Below, one piece after another: positions 39,035-48,487 of a stretch of DNA of 64,000 bases; the stretch's first letter is position 1, and every line of letters begins with the position of its first letter. The notes beneath the pieces are model-generated. The model searched no databases. It saw only the letters and a program-made list of their open reading frames with translations, and was not told the DNA's origin. Both the position numbers and the translations under genes were made by a program. Source of the DNA: Acholoe squamosa (Eukaryota; Annelida; Polychaeta; Phyllodocida; Polynoidae); contig OX439050.1 in the NCBI GenBank assembly GCA_949317995.1, forward strand, positions 53,197,777 through 53,261,776, in the 5' to 3' direction.

Positions 39035-41659
39035 ATCAGATGGTGGGTCAGTTAGGGGAAACTGGAAGTTGCACAGGATGAAAAAAAGAGAAATAGGTCC
39101 ATCTCTTCAGCAGAGGCTAACATAGGACACTTCAATGCAGGTTTATCTGACTTCTATGTGTCACACATCCTTTCCCTTAGGATCGACAGAATCCAGGGTG
39201 AAAATCCACAGATAGAATGCTACTCAATTTGGTTGAACATGCTCAAGGGCTATACTAGATAAAGATTACATGAAAAATCAGCTATTTTCCTTTCCTTTGT
39301 TTCTGAACTCAGGGAGGCTCTGTGGAAAGATAAGAAACTAATACCCAGAACTAGTATCTCATCTTGGCCACAACTTTACTATCGCCACAACGACCCCACT
39401 GACAATGACAATGACGAATTGTTACAGTAGATGTGGCGGAAATCAGATGAAACCCAGTCCTGGTTGTGGATTTATACAGACCAGAAGGCATCTGTAAGGG
39501 CTTTTTATTTCTCTCTATTCTTAGAAAAGAAAAGAGATATATTTTTATTTCTACCACTGTGAATGTCTGTGTGACGAGGCAGGAAGGAGTCAGAGGGGGG
39601 GGTGAGGGTCAGAGGGTGCCGCCTGTTGTCAGCGTCCGTTACTAATGAGTGTTGAGAGATCTCGCCGTGTCTCGCCTAGCTCGAGATCTGAACGAGACAT
39701 CCCCACATGGCGCTTTTAAAAAGTGTATTTGTGTTTGAAACTCACTTTTAAATTCACGAAAACACTATACATTATAAACCCCTTCTTTTCTAGTGGGTAT
39801 GTATCTATAAAGTAAATATGTGAATCATACTCAGAGTTACTGTGGTCGTAGATATTTTCACTGCTATGAATGTTCACGGAAATGACAAAAAGCACCATTT
39901 CAGGTGTATTTGTATTCACGGATTTTCAGAATCAATAATGATATTATCAAAAGTTACTGAATGTACTGATGACTGGTGGATATAGAGGTTCGAAATGATA
40001 ACCAATTTCAGGCAAAATCCTTGGCAAACCTAAATCTCATGTCTGGTACAAACAGTAGCCATTGTTTCTTTGTAATAGTTTTCACAGTAATTGTGACCTG
40101 GCATCCTGAGGGACAGTGCATCAAGGTGCTAAATGCTTTGAAGTATGACCCCCCTCCCCTACACACAAAGCGTAGGCCTACATAATCAGTTAGGGAAAGT
40201 TACTTCCCTTGGATGTTTCAGAAATATTCACTATGGACATGAATTCACGGACTTTTGAATTCAGTGAAAATAAGCGAAAATATTTACAGAGTGGAATAAT
40301 CTATGACCACAGTAATTCATATATTTGATCTCATATTCTGTTTGCCAATAGCCTAATAATGACATCCGAGGCCTTCTCAATATTGAAGACATTGTTTCAA
40401 ATTCAGCTTCTCAGCTTCAGAATCAGGATAGTGGGCGGCACGGTTTGATAACTTTTCCTTAAGGTCAGAAAGTGGTAAACGTATCATGACACACAAAAAA
40501 ACACACATACACAACCAACTGCCAGCAGCTAGAATCTGTCACCATTTTATCTCCAGACTATGTAATCAGATTGCCCCTCATGTATTCTAGAACTCAGTGT
40601 TACTCTCCTGATGTACCCCTCTAGCTCTTTGAGGTCACCATCTTGTTTTAATACACTAATAATGCATTCTCCTTGGTCAAAATGTTTCATGAACACTGGT
40701 CAGATTGATAAACGCAGCCATGGCGTTAAACTCACCAAAACTGCATTCACGCGTCATCCCCCAAGCCAATGCTAAAGAGTTGACATGATACAATTCTAGT
40801 GAGTATAGATTCTTCAGCACTGTATTGGTCCATCATAACAGCACAGGAACAAAATCGTTGAGGTCTTTTCGGCCCTTAAAGGACCCTCCCCCCCCCTCCA
40901 AACTGTATCATGTGTTGTCCAACATCCCTCCGTCCTCCGCCAAAACACGTGCCCTGCCAAATAAACAGCGCATGCGCAGGGGGCACGTGGCTATTGTCAG
41001 ATGAGACTTAGAACCCCAGTCACTTTTATTATGTAGATTTTTACTATCAGAAAAATACAGATGTATTGCGAAATTCATCAATGCTCCCTTTTTAAATGTG
41101 AAATAAAGGTCTATGACTACCTTATCTGTGACTCTTTCAGACGTAATACATTCTTCTCTCCATCATTTCTCTTTTTGCATAAAATAGCCACAGGGATGTT
41201 TTTGGATCTACATTGTACAAGTCTCTGATCTTGGTTACCTAATAATTTCGGCAACTGGTGTATCATGAGATTGGGTCTTGTTTTTTTTTTATATTTTATG
41301 CATTTGATGCACACTCTGTCTGGCCCCAGTATGTGTTACTTCACATTCCTGTAGTTATAAATACAGAGCCTGAATGTCACAGACAATACCCTCTCTTCTA
41401 CCACCACCTTCACCCACACTGACACTGTTTTGGGATGGGACACAAACGATGGGTCTCAGTGACAGGCCAAGAGGAGGATCTCTTTCCTCTACTTTTTGCA
41501 CTGGAATGTCTCATCCCAAGTCATGCCTACTCCACCCATAATATGTCCTAACCATCAAGCTAGACGATTGTTTACTGTTTTATTAACCTCATGGACTATC
41601 CATACTACATAAGCATGGCATTATATAGAGCACCATGTGGCCCTGTATGATTTAACGTA

Positions 41660-41845
41660 AGGACCGCTTATATGCAGGAGTGCATCATGCCCATTGGTCG
41701 TCATGATGCACAATGAAGTACAGGCGAGTCACCAGCACTTTATTGGAGCATCATGCCGACCCTCAAGGTGGCGAGTTACTCGCCCGGACAGCTTTCTCGC
41801 CTCATGGTGACCAATGGTGGGTTACCGGCACTTTAAGGATTAAAC
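41660..41845. repeat. dispersed palindromic repeat, copy J
   Basis: GTCATGATGCACAATGAAGT pairs with CAGCACTTTATTGGAGCATC, followed by GGCGAGTTACTCGCC and a CTTTAAGGATTAA boundary. Same two-hairpin organisation as copies A and G. Confidence 0.75.
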
Positions 41846-42730
41846 CTACCAGGGACGCATAGAGTTTCAAACACCAGGGCTTTAAAACTGTATGTGGCCC
41901 TGAGATGTATAACGGTCGATCAGGATGTCTGGTATGTCACCAGGTCAGAGGTTGTTACAGTGACTATAGCTGGAGAGGACAGGGGTGGTATAAACTGAGA
42001 TAACGCCACGCGAGACGACCAGATAACGCCACACTGGAATTCGGTCTGCGCATGTCTGCTCTATCAGGATCAGCTTCCGGTGGAGCACTTCTGAGGCACT
42101 TCTGAGAAGAGACACAAAACGTGTTCATCGGGCAAAGGGCAACAAAGGGTTAGTGTGTGTCGGGCCCGCTGGGGGGGGGGGATATCAAGGGAAGTACAAG
42201 TGACGAAGGAACATTTATAAATTCATATCTTCCACCACCCACTCTCCTTGATGTTTATTCTGTCATAGCTCAAAAAAACAGCACAAGTGAGTGTACCCTT
42301 GAGTGACTGAGGTGGATGATGTGGAGTTTTGCTACGTTTCCACAATGTATTGTTATAGCAGTACCACATAGATGTATGGTACCATTCTTCCACAAATTTA
42401 CAAAATCGCAATTCATTGACAATAAAGTGCCACTTGCTTATTACTAGTCTCCATTTATAGCTGTATTCATTAATGTTGTTGTTGAATAGTTTTTATTGGC
42501 AAAACACTCGTACAAATGCTTTTCACCGAAGCCAATTATTGTATAATTGATACCTTTTATTTACTTTTTTATATTAATCTAGGCATGGAGGGTTGTGCCC
42601 CAGCCAATGTTCGGTAATGCATGGCAAAGTGATAGGACCAGTACTATCATACAGTAAGGGCGCTCTCCCACTACGTAGTAGTAAAACTAAAGTCTAAACA
42701 CTGCTCCTCGACTCACCCCCTACTGCCTAC
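41846..42730. other. non-coding
   Basis: No gene seen. Contains GCGCATGTC and CTTCCGGTGG motifs near 42050. Confidence 0.45.
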
Positions 42731-42980
42731 ATTAACCCTTTAACGCCCGCAGACTGTTTTGATACACTGTGCCATTTAAATGCATCATGATACATGAATG
42801 CACTGACAATGTCATCAGGGCTGCATTTATGCATCACGTGCCAATCCTGCAGTGTTGATACCAATGGGTCTGCTTGATGCTCTGCTCGCTGATACACTCG
42901 CCAGCGTTGCATTGGTGGTAGTAGTGCATCATGAGGGACAACCTGGAGGCATCATAGGAGTGCTGATAAGGCTTAACCCA
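42731..42980. repeat. dispersed palindromic repeat, copy K
   Basis: Begins TTAACCCTTTAACG and ends AGGCTTAACCC. Inside are ATGATACATGAATGCA / GGGCTGCATTTATGCATCA and a second pair around CTCGCCAGCGTTGCATTGG. The full bounded form makes this a good guide to the unit length of about 250 bp. Confidence 0.75.
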
Positions 42981-43558
42981 TAGCAAAGGTTTAATAGCGA
43001 TCTTGGCAAATGATAATAACAACAACCCACACGCGTTTTGAATCACTCCCTCGCATGTTGAAACACTTTAAGTCGCGTGCAGGAAAAAAATTGAATTTTT
43101 ATTACGTTCTTAAAAGAAGAGTACCCAATTTAGATGTGCAAGGAACCAACAGAATACACAGTTGCTGAGGGGAGTACACGCAAAGAAGTCTGATGTTTTA
43201 GTAGGAGTGGAGTGGTTATGATAGTGGTAAAAGAGATGGGGCAATCAAGGGGATTCAAATAGCCCTGGGGGTGGGCAGTAAAATGTACATCTTTCTATGT
43301 TGAAATTGCCATGTACACGAGCTAGCATAATGGATATTTCTGTGTTTAATGTTTGCAGAAAGCTTGCAGAGAAAGACAGAGAATCTCACATTTTGCTGGA
43401 GGCTGCACATATTGGTATGGCAACCACCGGGTATCCAGACATTTATTCACGTAGACGCGTTTACTTAGACCTAAGCTCAAGTCTTATTACATGTAACCAT
43501 AATCTGACCTCTTTGGTCACTTATGAGCATCTGCAATGACCTATAACATAAGACTGTC

Positions 43559-43724
43559 CACTGGCGGCTTTAGAAGGGGGCGCGCGCCCCCTCTTTGCCA
43601 GTACTGTAGAGTATTTGCTTATTTTAGACCCAAAGAATTGCTCCAAAAAAGAAGGTGCGCCCCCCCTATGCCCCCACCTTTTGGGGTGCGGCCCTTCCTT
43701 TTTCAAATCTTGGATCCGCCACTG
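43559..43724. mobile_element. MITE-like element, CAGTGGCGGATCC end
   Basis: The ends CACTGGCGG and CCGCCACTG are inverted. The right end read outward-in (CAGTGGCGGATCCAAGATT) and the interior CCCCC/GGGGG blocks are typical of short transposon-derived repeats found in many invertebrate genomes. The minus-strand frame with a WRIQDLKKEG-type peptide is a known kind of repeat by-product, not a gene. Confidence 0.65.
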
Positions 43725-43856
43725 AAATTTCAGCCACATATTCGAATCTATGACCATGGTCACCTGTATATTTAAGCTAGCCCATCTTCAAACAGCAGAG
43801 ACGTACTAGCCGTCGTCGACGATACGTCAGACACCGGGGCTGCCCCACTTCCGGCT

Positions 43857-43884
43857 GAGCTGCTCGGCCTGCCCCTGGCGGTGA
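43857..43884. promoter_or_regulatory. GAGCTGCTC abutting a CTCF-like motif
   Basis: GAGCTGCTC at 43857-43865 is followed two to three bases later by TGCCCCTGGCGGTGA, a minus-strand CTCF-like motif one G short of consensus. It is in the same relative orientation and spacing as the pair at 36501-36528. Confidence 0.4.
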
Positions 43885-44334
43885 CGTATCAAATTAACCA
43901 GCTCATCCCGCGTCTAAAAATCTCACAATAGAGCGAGATCTCACACAGACTGACCTGAATTGCTAATCGCCGATTGGTCAGCTACAAGAGCACGTGACCA
44001 GACTTGATAATCGCTGATTGGTGGTGTTCTGTGTGTTGCCCATGGGCAATACCATCTTCCGGGAGAATGTATGGGAACTAGAAGATGCTCTGAGACAGTG
44101 TTAGGACTTGAGAAGGATATCTGCATGATGGTCTAAAACAAATTCTTGGGTTATAAATTACATATTCTTGCATGCTCCATCTTATCTAACATATTTCTAA
44201 AATTTCCAGCAGTAATTAAAGTGCTGGACATTATTGAATAGAGATGCTGACGGATTATTACAATTAGGATGTTGCTGGACATACCGGTAATTGGGCGTGG
44301 GGGGGGGAGGGTTGCTGTAGAAAATAGAACCCAC

Positions 44335-44510
44335 CAATGATAGAGTGCATCATACACCAATACAGCCTATATTCACCAGGGCTGCATTCCAACATCACGC
44401 CAACACCATTGACCTAACACATTAAATCACTATGCACCAGTAAAGGTATTATCTTGAGGCTCTGTGTACAGGCTCCTCCCAATTCACCAATACTCCGCTA
44501 AGGGGCATTA
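44335..44510. repeat. degenerate palindromic repeat, copy L
   Basis: GAGTGCATCATACACCAATAC and CAGGGCTGCATTCCAACATCA are recognisable units of the family. Pairing is weak. Confidence 0.5.
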
Positions 44511-44654
44511 AAAATCTAGGTCCCTCAGACAGGGCTTGGTGTGAGGGCTGATTCCGTGGCAGCCACTTTGAGATGAGTAATTATAGCTTCATTGGTTGCC
44601 GCCCGCCGAGCCATGCAAGCAAGCTTCCATCCCTTCCTCAGCCCCTACCCAATC

Positions 44655-44890
44655 CCATCATCCTTTCCTCGTCCCTATTGAATGAGTGAATCGCCTTTGG
44701 TCGGAGCCACAGACAAGATTGAACAGCAAGACGGCACCAAAGGTGCTCACCAGTATGTCAGTATAAGCCTAATCCATATGTCATATTCCATATTTCACTA
44801 CTCCAGACCTTATATATGCTGTTCAATCTTGTCTGTGGCTCCGACCAAAGGCGATTCACTCATTCAATAGGGACGAGGAAAGGATGATGG
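44655..44890. repeat. perfect 74-bp inverted repeat with 88-bp spacer
   Basis: Arm 44655-44728 (starting CCATCATCCTTTCCTCGTCC) is matched without a mismatch by the complement at 44817-44890. No coding capacity. Perfect arms mean recent origin or ongoing gene conversion. It may be a MITE, but no terminal motif or target duplication is obvious, and it directly precedes the minisatellite at 44936. Confidence 0.9.
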
Positions 44891-44935
44891 CATCTCGTTC
44901 AGACGCTAGCATCGGTCATGAATGCAGCTCTGGGT

Positions 44936-45475
44936 AGTTACTCACGGGTTTACTCCCCATGGCTGCATCCATGCATTATTCTAAGGAGTTACTCATGGGT
45001 TTACTTCCCATGGCTGCATCCATGCATTATTCTGAGGAGTTACTCATGGGTTTACTCCCCATGGCTGCATCCATGCATTATTCTGAGGAGTTACTCATGG
45101 GTTTACTCCCCATGGCTGCATCCATGCATTATTCTGAGGGGTTACTCATGGGTTTACTTCCCATGGCTGCATCCGTGCATTATTCTGAGGAGTTACTTAT
45201 GGGTTTACTCCCCATGGCTGCATCCGTGCATTATTCTGAGGAGTCACTCATGGGTTTACTTCCCATGGCTGCATCCGTGCATTATTCTGAGGAGTCACTC
45301 ATGGGTTTACTCCCCATTGCTGCATCCATGCATTATTCTGAGGAGTTACTCATGGGTTTACTCCCCATGGCTGCATCCGTGCATTATTCTGAGGAGTCAC
45401 TCATGGGTTTACTCCCCATGGCTGCATCCGTGCATTATTCTGAGGAGTTACTCATGGGTTTACTCCCTATGGCCA
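44936..45475. repeat. 51-bp minisatellite, 10.5 copies
   Basis: Head-to-tail units of 51 bp beginning AGTTACTCATGGGTTTACTC and ending GCATTATTCTGAGG, differing by a few substitutions. The unit contains GTTACTC, CATGGCTGCATCCATGCAT blocks of the dispersed palindromic family, so it appears to be a local amplification of one copy. Because 51 is a multiple of three, two forward frames stay open across it (44918-45661 and 44959-45555); neither is a credible gene. Confidence 0.95.
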
Positions 45476-46128
45476 ATCATAAAAAAAGAGTCAAAGTTAG
45501 AAGAAGGTCAATCCAGAGAAGGTCAACCCCCCCCCCCACACACACACACTTTTAGCTGTAAGGCTACTTTCCACGTCCTTACAAATCTTAATCAATGCAT
45601 GCGGCCCTCGAGACACTGTGCGGCCTTTAAGTGGTTAGATGTGCATCACAGAGTACACTGAAAATATAGACTAATAGAAAAGTGATCAGTGCAGATGAGT
45701 TTAGGTGATCTTTTCCAATAGATGATTGAAGGTGATCATTTTGATCACCTCATTTCTGCCACCAGGGGCCCCTACTATCCATCTATGTTATAATTTTATG
45801 AATCATGCCCGAGGATATGCATTGATTTAAAGCTATACTGAGAGTATTGGTGATCAAAATTTAATCATAACCACACAATATTGGAAATGTGAACCTGTAG
45901 AATTCATTTTACAAAATATGAATCTATTCAAAAGAGAATGATTCTGAGACAGGTACTTTAAGAGCTTAGACACTTTTTCTGTTTCAAATGTTTCATTCAG
46001 AAATGAGAATAACCAACCATTAGTAAAATGCAAACCTATACCATGTGGGGTCAATTCCAAAAGGGTGGATGTACTGATCACTTATTTTATATATATATAT
46101 TTCCTGTGTAGTGACCTAACTGACCATC
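45476..46128. other. non-coding flank of the retroelement
   Basis: No gene seen. GGTGATCATTTTGATCACC (45731-45749) is a perfect short palindrome and TGCCACCAGGGGCCCCTA (45757-45774) a CTCF-like match one G short. The last four bases, CATC (46125-46128), are the target-site duplication. Confidence 0.5.
46125..46128. other. target-site duplication, left
   Basis: CATC directly before the 5' LTR, repeated at 62141-62144. Four to six bases is normal for Ty3/Gypsy integrases. Confidence 0.8.
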
Positions 46129-46424
46129 TGATATACCATTTTATTATTCCACAAATTCTAACATATTTTGTATTAATCAAAGAAATATCTATGAAATTAA
46201 TACATAGGTTGGTTCTAAGAGCTATAAGAGCGCTCAAACTTTGTATAAGAGCGTTCATGCCCCACTGCACACCAGCCACAGTCAGTTAGACAGAGTTTAT
46301 GACATCAAAGGCTCCGACCTAATGGTTCACTGCACAATATAATAAAAATGAGGGTCTCAGTGTGCGACCTCATGGTTCAATGCACAAATTAATAACTTGT
46401 AAGTGAATGCAACCGGCCGTCACG

Positions 46425-46542
46425 GGTGCCTGAGCACCGCTGACGCCGTCATGAGTGTCTGAGCACTCTAAGGACTGAACAATGGGTTACATAAGCACGA
46501 CGCCATAACCTTCCGGTCGCTCTAGCGTCGCTCCTGAGCAAC
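46425..46542 (+). promoter_or_regulatory. three CTGAGC hairpins in U3
   Basis: Hairpin 1 (46425-46438) pairs GGTGC with GCACC, loop CTGA. Hairpin 2 (46453-46468) pairs GAGTGT with GCACTC, same loop, with paired G:C to A:T change. Hairpin 3 (46527-46542; 61195-61210 in the 3' LTR) pairs GTCGCTC with GAGCGAC, intact in the 3' LTR and broken by one A in the 5' LTR. They could be dyad protein-binding sites or RNA structures. Confidence 0.65.
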
Positions 46543-46736
46543 CTAGGTCAAATATCAAAAATTCTATGGAAAGCCCATAATTAGACGGTCAGAATGAGCC
46601 CAAGATCAAGGCGGAACTCCCAGTATTAAGGAAGTTACGCCATGGAGACTGAATCGACCTCCGAGTAAGCTACAGACAAACCGGCGGGAGTTACGCGCCT
46701 ATCCAGCGGGCATTATAATCTTGGCACATTCAGCTC

Positions 46737-46757
46737 CGCGCATGCCCAAAATGGCGG
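46737..46757 (+). promoter_or_regulatory. LTR core promoter candidate (NRF1-like, YY1-like)
   Basis: CGCGCATGCCC followed at once by AAAATGGCGG. Both motifs are hallmarks of TATA-less animal promoters. Also present at 61405-61425. Start site inferred to be just downstream. Confidence 0.45.
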
Positions 46758-46816
46758 TTATACAAGCATAAACGGTCGAGATATGAGGGTCTAAAGATGC
46801 AGAACCGACCAAGACA

Positions 46817-47068
46817 ATGGGGGCCATAGCGGCGTCCATGGGGGTCCTTTGTCCCCCTGTGACACTTGAAAGGGTCCCCTCAAACAATTGTAGAGTTAGG
46901 CAGATGCTGCTGGCTCCAGTCAGTCTGGAGGTGCTTTTCCAAGATTTGCTACAAATAGCCTGTCTGCACCTCCAGGAACACACAACACCAAGAACCGCTC
47001 TAGAGGTAACATCTCCAGTCATCTCCTGCTACCTGCTATACCACTGCACTATGGTGAAACTATGCTAG
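46817..47068 (+). CDS. short upstream ORF in the LTR R region
   Basis: An 83-codon frame starting at an ATG in strong context (A at -3, G at +4), repeated identically in the 3' LTR at 61485-61736. If transcription begins near 46770 this would be the first good start codon of the genomic RNA, so it is either a regulatory upstream ORF or a first coding exon; AGAGGTAACA at 47001-47010 resembles a splice donor. No similarity is recognised. It could equally be chance, since a longer minus-strand frame overlaps it. Confidence 0.25.
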   Translation: MGAIAASMGVLCPPVTLERVPSNNCRVRQMLLAPVSLEVLFQDLLQIACLHLQEHTTPRTALEVTSPVISCYLLYHCTMVKLC

Positions 47069-47348
47069 ACAGGCATTGGTTTCCTACCATTAGTGGCCAG
47101 AGGCTATCTTCTTCAAGACTTCCACCTGAGGGTAAAGTTATCCATTATTACATTATTCCTCTAAGCAGCAGGTCAGGAGCTAGGTGTGGGAACCCACCTA
47201 GAAGTATGCTGGACACTGTATTATTAATACCTCACAGGTGGAGTGGAACTGAACATTGTACTTTATAAATTACTGTATGTTTACTGTATGTGCAAACTAC
47301 CTACATACTACTGTATGATTGATATTTCTTACATGTTGCCTAAAGCTG

Positions 47349-47354
47349 AATAAA
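47349..47354 (+). terminator. polyadenylation signal in LTR
   Basis: AATAAA, with the functional copy expected at 62017-62022 in the 3' LTR. Confidence 0.55.
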
Positions 47355-47472
47355 CCAGTGACAACTGGAAATAACACTATTTATTATGAGCCTGCTATAT
47401 TTACTACATACACCACTAGTCATATGATATTTCTCATATGACAACTTGATCATGCCAATTACTAGTATGACA

Positions 47473-48487
47473 AAGTGGTGGAGAACATCCTACTAAGATC
47501 CCATATCTCACAGGCTCATAAAAATTAAAAGCTGGTAACACAACTAAAAACAATCATGCACACAGTAAGTTAAAGCTGGTACCGCAACTGGGAACAATCA
47601 TGCACACAGTAAATTAAAGCTGGTACCGCATACACACAGTTAGACCCACTCCACCCACCCAGTGACCTTGACCTTGACACCATACCCACCAAGGTCACCA
47701 GTGAGATCTCCCACACATCAGTGAGATCTCCCACACATCAGTGAGATCCCCCACACATCAATGAGATCTCCCACACATCAAGTGAGATCTCCCACACATC
47801 AATGAGATCTCCCACACATCAGTGAGATCTCCCACACATCAATGAGATCTCTCACACAACAGTAAGATCTCTCATATATCAGTGAGGTCTCCCAAAACGT
47901 CAGTGAGGTCTCCCAAAACGTCAGTGAGGTCTCCCAAACGTCAGTGAGGTCTCCCAAACGTCAGTAAGGTCTCCCAAACGTCAGTGAGGTCTCCCAAACG
48001 TCAGTGAGGTCTCCCACACGTCAGAGAGGTCTCCCACACGTCAGTGAGGTCTCCCACACGTCAGTGAGGTCTCCCACACGTCAGTGAGGTCTCCCACACG
48101 TCAGTGAGGTCCACCACACACATCAAGGCCTTATCAGTCAAGCTGGCAGAACAACACACAAAGACCTTACGTAGTCAGGGGCCTGTTGAAGAGGTCTCCC
48201 TCCCACCAAGATCTAGGAGGCCCACAGGAGGCAAACCAGCCTCCAATACAACAGACCCACACTCAGTAGACCCCACACCACCCACCCTGTCTACTCAGGG
48301 AACAACCAGTTCTCAGGGATCCAACATTTCCCAGGGATCTCTACAGGACGCCCAACTCACGCTATCTACCTCAGGGGAAGAAGGATCTGCCTCAGGGGGT
48401 GGATCCACACCCTCATCTAGATCCTCCACCCCAGCTCCAGCCTTCGACAGCCACTCCTCCAGAGACACCTCCCCCACACCCTCCATC
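47473..48487 (+). other. 5' leader of the retroelement
   Basis: Holds the expected primer-binding region right after the LTR (TGG at 47476 or 47479; the tRNA is not identified), about 2.6 copies of a 44-bp repeat (47525-47640, unit TTAAAGCTGGTACCGCAACT...), a TGACCTTGACCTTGACA run at 47663, the 20-bp array, and then an open but ATG-less stretch in the gag frame from 48068 on. Confidence 0.6.
47699..48110 (+). repeat. 20-bp tandem array in the leader, about 20 copies
   Basis: Units of CAGTGAGATCTCCCACACAT, grading along the array into CAGTGAGGTCTCCCAAACGT and then CAGTGAGGTCTCCCACACGT; three units have an extra base. Each carries TGA, so all frames are closed across the array. Each also has a donor-like CAGTGAGG. 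It is not a CRISPR array because there are no unique spacers. Confidence 0.95.

Larger units (their letters stand above)
37267..41659. other. non-coding
   Basis: No exon recognised. Holds a tRNA-Arg-like pseudogene (37902-37974), GAGCTGCTC at 38129, a G-quadruplex-type run at 39010-39034, a GC-rich motif-dense stretch at 38880-39000 and a trace of the palindromic repeat near 40800-40850. Confidence 0.45.
42981..44334. other. non-coding, includes one MITE
   Basis: No gene. Apart from the element at 43559-43724 there is GAGCTGCTC at 43857 next to a CTCF-like motif, and two inverted CCAAT boxes (CGATTGGTCAG, TGATTGGTGG) at 43970-44030. Confidence 0.45.
46129..47472 (+). repeat. 5' LTR
   Basis: Matches 60797-62140 base for base except at 46501 (C/T), 46540 (A/G), 46656 (G/A) and 46776 (T/C). 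It contains three short hairpins sharing the CTGAGC core (46425-46542), a GC-rich promoter-like segment with CGCGCATGC (46737) and AAAATGGCGG (46748), and a polyadenylation signal AATAAA at 47349-47354. The U3/R boundary is therefore probably near 46760-46810, giving a long R region. A second AATAAA at 46341 would lie in U3. Confidence 0.95.

Noticed and set aside
43521-43775. 80-codon frames on both strands at 43.5-43.8 kb
   Set aside because: They cover a MITE-like element and show repeat-type peptides.
44918-45661. Long forward open frames over the 51-bp array
   Set aside because: The unit length is a multiple of three and lacks stops, so frames stay open automatically; the product is a pure repeat with no start or family evidence.
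46699-47022. 107-codon minus-strand frame in each LTR
   Set aside because: No protein features; identical in both LTRs simply because the LTRs are nearly identical.
47486-47493. CATCCTAC in the leader equals the first 8 bases after the 3' LTR
   Set aside because: Sequence diverges right after and the 4-bp target duplication already explains the flank; taken as coincidence.
47699-48110. CRISPR-like regular spacing
   Set aside because: Direct 20-bp tandem units with no unique spacers, in a eukaryotic retroelement.
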